Shown here: positions 1 through 4,660 of the stretch, piece after piece | How positions within the stretch are numbered: position 1 is the stretch's first letter | Layout: each line of letters starts with the position of its first letter | Assembly (NCBI GenBank): GCA_001873755.1 | Contig: MNZT01000110.1 | Location: forward strand, 1 to 6,832 | Length of the DNA stretch: 6,832 nt | Source: Candidatus Wirthbacteria bacterium CG2_30_54_11 | Lineage (GTDB): Bacteria > Patescibacteriota > CG2-30-54-11 | Direction: 5' to 3' | Position numbers and translations under genes: made by a program | The notes under the pieces: generated by a model | Seen by the model: only the letters and a program-made list of their open reading frames with translations | Databases searched by the model: none | Told to the model about the DNA's origin: nothing

Positions 1-1
1 G

Positions 2-97
2 AAGCAAGAATTCGCTACGCTGGCTCTTACACGAAACGACTTTCACGGAGAATGGAACTACGTCACCCGAGTTCCAGAAACGATTGCAACCCCCTAG
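2..97 (+). pseudogene. C-terminal remnant of an ISAzo13-like transposase, cut by the IS30 element
   Basis: An open frame enters from the left edge and ends at TAG 95-97. Its 31 residues include the stretch LALTRNDFHGEWNY. From memory, an 'xFHGxWNYTI' tail shortly before the stop is characteristic of ISAzo13-family (Rhodopirellula-type) transposases, so I read this as the tail of such a protein. The last residues (about PETIATP) and the stop codon come from the IS30 inverted repeat, so the native C-terminus has been replaced. Only the tail is in the window, so the rest of the gene cannot be judged. It could instead be an unrelated gene end with a chance resemblance. The minus strand is also open here (about 26 codons) but shows no recognisable motif. 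Confidence 0.45.
72..92 (+). repeat. IS30 left inverted repeat
   Basis: TTCCAG-AA-ACGATTGCAACCC. It matches the reverse complement of 1139-1159 except for the two bases 78-79 (AA here, TT in the other copy). Read from outside, it adds a TAG stop at 95-97 to any frame-2 gene running into it. Confidence 0.8.
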
Positions 98-112
98 AGG
101 GAAAAGTGTAGG

Positions 113-147
113 ATGATGAGTACCTCAGTAAACGGAGGACTCATCAT
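113..147 (+). promoter_or_regulatory. Hairpin hiding the ribosome binding site and start codon of the IS30 transposase
   Basis: Bases 113-126 pair with 135-147 in 13 base pairs with a single bulged A at 122 and an 8-nt loop (127-134). The right arm contains most of the GGAGG Shine-Dalgarno sequence (134-138) and the first two bases of the ATG at 146-148. An RNA that begins upstream of 113 could therefore fold and block initiation. A transcript starting inside the left arm could not. Comparable protection against read-through transcription is known for IS10 and IS50; its use here is inferred from the base pairing. Confidence 0.7.
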
Positions 148-1153
148 GAAGCAGAAGGGAAAGTTAACTGACACGGAGCGTAAACTTATCGGAGAGTGGC
201 ATGGGAAAGGGATCTCAAACAAGGAATGTGCCAGACGGTTAAGCAGAGAGCCTTCAACAATCGGCCGGGAGCTAAAACGCAATTGCTTCCACACGGAGAT
301 CGGGCAGACGATCTATGAACCGTTACACGCACAGGGGCTGGCTGATGAAAGAAAGGAACGAGCTTGGGGAGCAAAACTACCTCTCAAAAATGAGCAAATA
401 TTCAAATATGTCATGAGGCATTTACGCAAAGGATGGAGTCCAGAACAGATCTCAGGCAGATTGAGAAAGCAGGATCACCCGGGAGAAAAGGATTGGTCGA
501 TAGATCCGGAGACAATCTATCAGTACATTTATGCCAAGAAGAGTAGATCCAAACGACTGTGGGAGCTCCTGCGACGAGGGCAGAAGCGGAGGAGGAAGAA
601 GAATGGGCGTAAAGCACAAAGAGTGAGGATTCCTGACCGGGTTTCCATTCACGATAGACCTCAGGAAGTAGCAGAACGAAAAGTGTTTGGCCATTGGGAA
701 GGCGACAGTATCGTCGGGAAAGGCCACCAGAGTGGACTTCATACCAGCTATGAACGGGTAAGCAGCCTGACCAGAATATGGCCGATGGCTAGAGTGGATT
801 CAGAATCGTCCATCCAGGCACAGAAAAGGATCTTTGAGGTCTATCCTCAAGGGGCTCGCAAAACGACGACACTTGATAACGGTAAGGAGCATGTACGACA
901 TACTGAATTGAAGATTGAGCTTGGGATACAAAGTTACTTTGCTGATGCCTACAAGTCATGTCAGCGCGGAGGGAACGAAAACGCCAATCTGTGGATCAGA
1001 TATTATTTCCCGAAAGGGACAGATTTCAGTACACTTACGCTGCAAGATATTCAAGACGTAGAATGGGAGTTGAATAACCGTCCGCGGAGACGTTTAAACT
1101 ACAAAACACCTGACGAGGTATTCTCCTTTCACCTCAAAGGGTTGCAATCGTAA
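146..1153 (+). CDS. IS30-family DDE transposase
   Basis: The protein of 335 residues catalyses cutting and joining of the IS ends. I chose ATG 146 because GGAGG (134-138) sits 7 bases upstream; the in-frame ATG at 113 has no such site and lies in the hairpin arm. Residues about 4-46 form the helix-turn-helix expected for IS30 transposases (KLTDTERKLIGEW... ECARRLSREPSTIGRELKRN). The DDE triad is visible as D187 (HWEGDSIVG), D244 (TLDNGKE) and E278 (QRGGNENAN), with 33 residues between the last two. The tail YYFPKGTDFSTLT...LNNRPRRRLNYKTPDEVF is also typical of the family. Length is normal and no frameshift or missing catalytic residue is seen, so the enzyme looks functional. The 3' end overlaps the right inverted repeat and runs antisense over the last 20 bases of the lipoprotein frame. 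Confidence 0.95.
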   Translation: MKQKGKLTDTERKLIGEWHGKGISNKECARRLSREPSTIGRELKRNCFHTEIGQTIYEPLHAQGLADERKERAWGAKLPLKNEQIFKYVMRHLRKGWSPEQISGRLRKQDHPGEKDWSIDPETIYQYIYAKKSRSKRLWELLRRGQKRRRKKNGRKAQRVRIPDRVSIHDRPQEVAERKVFGHWEGDSIVGKGHQSGLHTSYERVSSLTRIWPMARVDSESSIQAQKRIFEVYPQGARKTTTLDNGKEHVRHTELKIELGIQSYFADAYKSCQRGGNENANLWIRYYFPKGTDFSTLTLQDIQDVEWELNNRPRRRLNYKTPDEVFSFHLKGLQS

Positions 1154-1826
1154 CTGGAATAAGGGTATCGAAATCAAAGCCAGGATCGCCAAGCGCAGCA
1201 TAGCCGATAAGTTCACCGGCGGTGACGCGGTCACCTACCCGGAACTCGCGGGCAAAGTACACATGACCGAACTGAAAACCGACCAGCTGGTCCACCGGGG
1301 TCGAGAATGTGATGCCGTTGCCGTTCAGAGGTCTGCCGCCGACCTTGTCCTGCTCAAGAGAAAGAGATGCTACCTGACCGTCGAACGGTGCGAACAACTT
1401 GACCTGATCGGTCGTACCCTGGAATGCCGGCACCGGATAGAGGTAGTGCTTCATGGAACGGGACTGCTCGAGGACTCCCTCGAAACTATAACCTGGCCTG
1501 TCGTGGCCGCTGCAGCTGCGGTATTTCGAAATAGCCAGGATCTGCGACAGGTCCACCGGCACTGCCGTGATGTACTTCGCAGTGGTGCTGGGGAACTCAG
1601 CCTTTTCCTCCGACCAGGACTTCGCGACCTGGGAGGTATCCGTATCTGCAGGACCCTGATCTTTTTGCGTCTGGGTCTGGGTCTGGGTCTGAATGAAGTC
1701 CTTCTCAGGCCCCTTGGCCTGATCTGCAGGCTTGCCGCAGCCGGTGAGGGTCAGTGACATGCATACCATGGCCAGCAGGGACAAAAGGACTGGTTTAATC
1801 ATTTGCTTTTTGTTCTGGGTCATCAT
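1134..1826 (-). CDS. M23-peptidase-like lipoprotein, 3' end truncated by the IS30 insertion
   Basis: The 230-residue reading frame starts with a lipoprotein signal: basic KK, a hydrophobic run (residues 12-27) and lipobox LTGC, with the acylated cysteine at position 30. A TQ repeat (46-54) and a polar linker follow. Residues about 100-220 resemble the beta-rich LysM/M23 endopeptidase fold: RSCSGHD, RSMKHY, KLFAPFDGQVASL, FGHVYF and the typical VGDRVTAGELIGYA. Where a catalytic M23 enzyme has its HxH motif this protein has GFDFD, and no clear HxxxD is present, so it is probably non-catalytic. The last codons after about residue 221 (IPVTIATL and TGA) come from the IS inverted repeat, so the native C-terminus is lost. 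The start is ATG 1826 (or 1823), with only a weak AGG upstream. It lies 29 bp behind the radical SAM gene and may be co-transcribed with it. The surface location is inferred from the lipobox. Confidence 0.8.
   Translation of the reverse strand: MMTQNKKQMIKPVLLSLLAMVCMSLTLTGCGKPADQAKGPEKDFIQTQTQTQTQKDQGPADTDTSQVAKSWSEEKAEFPSTTAKYITAVPVDLSQILAISKYRSCSGHDRPGYSFEGVLEQSRSMKHYLYPVPAFQGTTDQVKLFAPFDGQVASLSLEQDKVGGRPLNGNGITFSTPVDQLVGFQFGHVYFAREFRVGDRVTAGELIGYAALGDPGFDFDTLIPVTIATL
1139..1159 (-). repeat. IS30 right inverted repeat
   Basis: This is the inverted partner of 72-92. It overlaps the last codons of the transposase gene, so the stop codon 1151-1153 lies inside the repeat. Read on the minus strand, it supplies the final residues and the TGA stop (1136-1134) of the truncated lipoprotein gene. 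Confidence 0.8.
1669..1692 (-). repeat. Hexanucleotide tandem repeat coding for (TQ)n
   Basis: GTCTGG occurs three times and is followed by GTCTGA on the plus strand. On the coding strand this gives alternating Gln-Thr just after the lipid anchor. Slippage would change linker length by two residues without shifting the frame. Confidence 0.85.
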
Positions 1827-1840
1827 ATGGCTAACCTGGG

Positions 1841-1846
1841 ATAATA
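1841..1846 (-). promoter_or_regulatory. Possible -10 box for the lipoprotein gene
   Basis: TATTAT lies on the minus strand within the 29-bp gap between the radical SAM stop and the lipoprotein start. I see no good -35 hexamer at the right spacing, so this may be chance and the gene may depend on read-through from upstream. Confidence 0.25.
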
Positions 1847-1855
1847 GAAAAACGG

Positions 1856-4390
1856 CTATTCAGTCATTTTGGCGATCGACCGGCCTGGATCCACTCCCAA
1901 GGACTCCACCATGGTAAAAGCGCCATTGAGAAGAGACAGGAAGAGAAGTCGTTTAGATCCGAAATGACGCGAAGCCTGCAACAGCCTCATGGTCGACCGT
2001 CTCAATGAATAGTACTCCCTAATCAGATCCTTGGCCATTCGTACCCCCTGAATGCGGTGCCCCTTTATGCCTTCATTCTGCAGGTACCCCTGTTTGCCAT
2101 CCTCGATCAGTGCGCCTCCCTCTCTGGTCTGGTCAGTCAACTTGTGGTATCCACGGGCACCTAGGATCGCCGTGAAGGGAAGCCACATGACCGCATAGAC
2201 TTCGAGGTTTTCTATCCAGCTCATCCACCTCTTTTTCAGATCTTCATACTCATCTTCTGGCATATTCTCAAGAGGAGAGAACAATAAAGCCTCACCCATC
2301 CGTTCTTTTGGCAAATTCAGCAGTTCCGGCGGCATACCGGCCACGATCGTGCCGAGTATGGGAATACCCAGTTCTCGCGCCAGCTTGAGCTGTTCTTGGA
2401 ACAACTCTGGCCTTTTGTCACCGGCTCCGGCGATCTTGACCGGCTGCTCCAGTCCGCAAAGCGCCGCGAATACGACTTTCGATATCAATTGATCAAAGCC
2501 CTGCCAGCGGTCGATCAGTTGCTGCCCTCGATCGCGCATCCTCTGTGCAGATCCATTGAAATCCACCAGATATTTCGCATTTCCTATCAGATCCCGTCCC
2601 TCTTTGACTTTGCGCCGACCTCCCATGACCAGGTGCTGGATAGAAGCAAGCTCGGTCTGTACCGCCAGTTTTTTCCCGTGACCGGCAAATACGGTGAAAA
2701 CATCATACCAGTAGTTCAGCCACTTATCTTCCTTTTCCCCCTTTTCATCGGTCCCCCGGGCGAACACATTCTGACCGATATCGACGATGACATTGGTTTC
2801 CACCATGCTCAATTCCTGCTCTATCGACTCAACCGATCGTCGCCGCATGCGCTGACCCTCGGTGTCGACGGTTGAACACATATCGCAGACCTCCGGACAG
2901 CCACGGACCATGGATATCACATGGACATTCTTCGTGGCAGATGTTTCGTAGGTACGGCCATTCACAGTGGCATAGGGCAGCATGTGCAGAAGCGACTCCA
3001 TGCGCCATCTCAGCTGACAGCTCTCCTTTTCTTTTTTGGTCTCATATGTTGTTCCCATATTCACCCTGGCGTCCAGGGCTCCGATATACAGATGGCGATA
3101 CTTATTACTCTTCACTTTATAACACATACCGACACCCTTGATCCGTTTCAGCTTTGCGGTACCGAGGAGCTCTTCAGGAATCGGTTCCCTGTGAATATGC
3201 ACTTTTGTACAATGCCGATCGACCAGGTAGCGGATCGCACCGCCTGCATCTTCGATCTCACCAGAAAATATAGTCACCCCTGCTTTTCGCAATCCAGCGG
3301 GATCAAGACTGGCAGATACTCCTCCCACGATCACCTGCATGCCTGCTTCCCTGAACTTCGGCGCAAAATCCTGCACCTTTTCCACATCGTAGGAGGTAGC
3401 TGAAATCAAAACCACATCATACTCTCTGGGCTCTTTTGCGAGTATGTCCTCGATCCGATGGCTATCCGCCAGGTCCACATAGTCCACCGGTCCCTGCATC
3501 CCTGCCTGCCTCAGCTCGCTGAAAACGACGGCAGTACCGAGATGCACCATAGAGAGACATCCCGTCGCCGCATTGAATGCTTCAAAAGCTGTCTTACCCA
3601 ACCTAGTGGAGGACACTGTTCGAGCCGCCAGATCTCCGATCATGCCTTTCATGCCTGCTTTTCTCTTTTCAGCCTTTGATCTTTTTTCATTGTGTTTCAC
3701 CTGAGACGCAAAACCATTGGCATTGAATCTCCCCAGATGCGTCAGCACGAGCACCCGTTTGTCCTTGAACGCTTCGCGCTCTTCCTGACCAGCCAGACGC
3801 TTCTGCTGGATGATCTTGCCTGATTCGTACACGAGCACAGCCAGCAGGTCCCTGAGGCTGGCATTGGCGTAGATGTCCGCACAGACGAGGTGCAATTTTC
3901 CCCTCCGGCCAGCGATCGCGGTCTGACGGCGAATGATGCCTTTGATCACGGTCCTGACGTCCGCAGTATCAGCACTGCTCAAGGGCGGATTAGTACAGAT
4001 ATACTCGACCACGCCAGAGAGAAACTGATCATCCTCTGTCATGCAATAATCAGACAACTGGTCCAAAATCACCGTATCAATATCTGACGAATGATCCACT
4101 CCCTGCGGAAGCGCCAGATCCACATTCCCCCGCAGGACATTAGCCGCCATGAGCGCCGCAAAACGGAGCTCCTCCCTGATCGGCTCCTCTTCCGGCAGTA
4201 CTTCGATGAAACCTGCCTTCTGAAGGAACCCTTCTGCAGCCTCATCAAAAGGATGCTCTATCGTGCGTTCGAACGCCTTTTCGAACAGTTTGGACATCCC
4301 CTCGAACGGTCCTGCTTTACGCCGCGGCGGCTCCGGAAGCGGAGCATCATGCTGGGGAGAGCTATCCATGCCCTCAAGCAAGGCCGACAT
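1856..4390 (-). CDS. B12-binding-domain radical SAM protein with long N-terminal extension
   Basis: The protein has about 844 residues. The start at 4390 is preferred because AGGA lies 7 bases upstream. The in-frame ATG at 4405 (849 residues) has no ribosome binding site. Residues 1-210 are mostly helical-looking and unrecognised. About 211-390 resembles a cobalamin-binding Rossmann domain: KRVLVLTHLG, then a Lys/Arg-rich insertion, then HLGTAVVFSELRQAG, YDVVLISATSYD and QVIVGGVSASLDPAGL. I do not see the DxHxxG cobalt-ligating motif. The radical SAM core begins near 490 with VRGCPEVCDMC; C498, C502 and C505 form the CxxxCxxC motif that binds the 4Fe-4S cluster and SAM. VIVDIGQNVF then occupies the usual I-x-F-x-D-x-x-F strand. 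The C-terminal 130 residues carry no motif I know. B12-domain radical SAM enzymes include methyltransferases and ring-forming enzymes; the substrate here cannot be told. Domain assignment is secure, function is not. Confidence 0.9.
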   Translation of the reverse strand: MSALLEGMDSSPQHDAPLPEPPRRKAGPFEGMSKLFEKAFERTIEHPFDEAAEGFLQKAGFIEVLPEEEPIREELRFAALMAANVLRGNVDLALPQGVDHSSDIDTVILDQLSDYCMTEDDQFLSGVVEYICTNPPLSSADTADVRTVIKGIIRRQTAIAGRRGKLHLVCADIYANASLRDLLAVLVYESGKIIQQKRLAGQEEREAFKDKRVLVLTHLGRFNANGFASQVKHNEKRSKAEKRKAGMKGMIGDLAARTVSSTRLGKTAFEAFNAATGCLSMVHLGTAVVFSELRQAGMQGPVDYVDLADSHRIEDILAKEPREYDVVLISATSYDVEKVQDFAPKFREAGMQVIVGGVSASLDPAGLRKAGVTIFSGEIEDAGGAIRYLVDRHCTKVHIHREPIPEELLGTAKLKRIKGVGMCYKVKSNKYRHLYIGALDARVNMGTTYETKKEKESCQLRWRMESLLHMLPYATVNGRTYETSATKNVHVISMVRGCPEVCDMCSTVDTEGQRMRRRSVESIEQELSMVETNVIVDIGQNVFARGTDEKGEKEDKWLNYWYDVFTVFAGHGKKLAVQTELASIQHLVMGGRRKVKEGRDLIGNAKYLVDFNGSAQRMRDRGQQLIDRWQGFDQLISKVVFAALCGLEQPVKIAGAGDKRPELFQEQLKLARELGIPILGTIVAGMPPELLNLPKERMGEALLFSPLENMPEDEYEDLKKRWMSWIENLEVYAVMWLPFTAILGARGYHKLTDQTREGGALIEDGKQGYLQNEGIKGHRIQGVRMAKDLIREYYSLRRSTMRLLQASRHFGSKRLLFLSLLNGAFTMVESLGVDPGRSIAKMTE

Positions 4391-4432
4391 AGACGGTTCC
4401 TGCATGGTAAATGAGGTTCTGTATAGTAGCTC

Positions 4433-4441
4433 ATTATACCA
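4433..4441 (-). promoter_or_regulatory. Extended -10 promoter of the radical SAM gene
   Basis: The minus strand reads TGGTATAAT, an exact match to the extended -10 consensus TGnTATAAT. No good -35 hexamer is found 16-18 bases upstream, which is common for extended -10 promoters. Transcription would begin near 4426, leaving a leader of roughly 20-36 bases, too short for a cobalamin riboswitch. Confidence 0.6.
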
Positions 4442-4494
4442 CTTTTGCCATTCGGAGAGCCATGAGAAAGATGCACTTCAAGAAAAGATATGGA

Positions 4495-4606
4495 ATAATT
4501 CTCCCTCTACTCCCCGCCCCCTGAGTGAAGTCCCTGAGCGAAGTCGAAGGGAAGTCGAAGGGGGGAGGGGGCTCTGACAATTCTTCACCCTCTCCCTGCC
4601 TCCCCC
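4495..4606. repeat. Pair of imperfect direct repeats rich in C and T
   Basis: The stretch 4497-4521 (ATTCT...CCCTCT...GCCCCC) is similar to 4580-4606 (ATTCTTCACCCTCT...GCCTCCCCC), with a 3-base gap and a few substitutions. The copies flank the doubled dispersed repeat, so the whole block may be one small repeated intergenic element. Confidence 0.4.
4519..4562. repeat. Doubled dispersed repeat (CCCTGAGYGAAGT and CGAAGGG units)
   Basis: CCCTGAGTGAAGT (4519-4531) is followed directly by CCCTGAGCGAAGT (4532-4544). Then come CGAAGGGAAGT (4545-4555) and CGAAGGG (4556-4562). The core CCCTGAGCGAAGTCGAAGGG, which I recall as a widespread intergenic repeat in several bacterial phyla, thus appears with each half duplicated. 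It is noncoding. Confidence 0.65.
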
Positions 4607-4650
4607 ATCACAGGCATGTCGTTCGCGAACGACTATGCCACAGGGGGAGG
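4599..4650 (-). terminator. Interrupted palindrome downstream of the glycosidase gene, possible terminator
   Basis: The outer arms 4599-4606 and 4643-4650 pair perfectly over 8 bases. Next come an unequal internal loop and a 5-bp stem (4613-4617 with 4635-4639, T4634 bulged). At the tip is a perfect 16-base palindrome, 4618-4633. The structure begins 10 bases after the stop codon of the gene at 4661, where an intrinsic terminator would stand. There is no run of T after either arm, so it may instead be an RNA-stabilising hairpin or a REP-like repeat. The hairpin is certain; its role is not. Confidence 0.45.
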
Positions 4651-4660
4651 AGCAATTCAT

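Larger units (their letters stand above)
72..1159 (+). mobile_element. IS30-family insertion sequence, apparently complete
   Basis: The element contains one transposase gene between inverted ends. The left end 72-92 and the reverse complement of the right end 1139-1159 match at 19 of 21 positions. The inner 13 bases (ACGATTGCAACCC) are identical, and weaker similarity continues inward to about 108. The outer limit is uncertain by several bases because CG and ACCC also match further out (61-68 against 1163-1170). I see no convincing target-site duplication at either candidate edge. Flanks differ: an ISAzo13-like tail on the left, an interrupted lipoprotein gene on the right. Confidence 0.8.

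Noticed and set aside
113..145. Upstream in-frame start of the IS30 transposase at 113
   Set aside because: No ribosome binding site precedes it, and its codons form the left arm of the hairpin; ATG 146 has GGAGG at proper spacing.
1263..1757. Plus-strand 164-residue frame over the lipoprotein gene
   Set aside because: The opposite strand has a lipobox and M23-like motifs; this frame is its Leu/Arg-rich antisense shadow.
2396..2875. Plus-strand open frames inside the radical SAM gene (also 2872-3141, 2921-3403, 4091-4414)
   Set aside because: They lie antisense to a well-supported coding frame, have low-complexity or improbable composition, and show no family motif.
4391..4440. Cobalamin riboswitch ahead of the radical SAM gene
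   Set aside because: The predicted transcript leader is only about 20-36 bases and no B12-box-like sequence was seen.
4495..4660. CRISPR array in the repeat-rich intergenic block
   Set aside because: Repeat units are 7-13 bases and directly adjacent, without regular unique spacers, and no cas gene is nearby.
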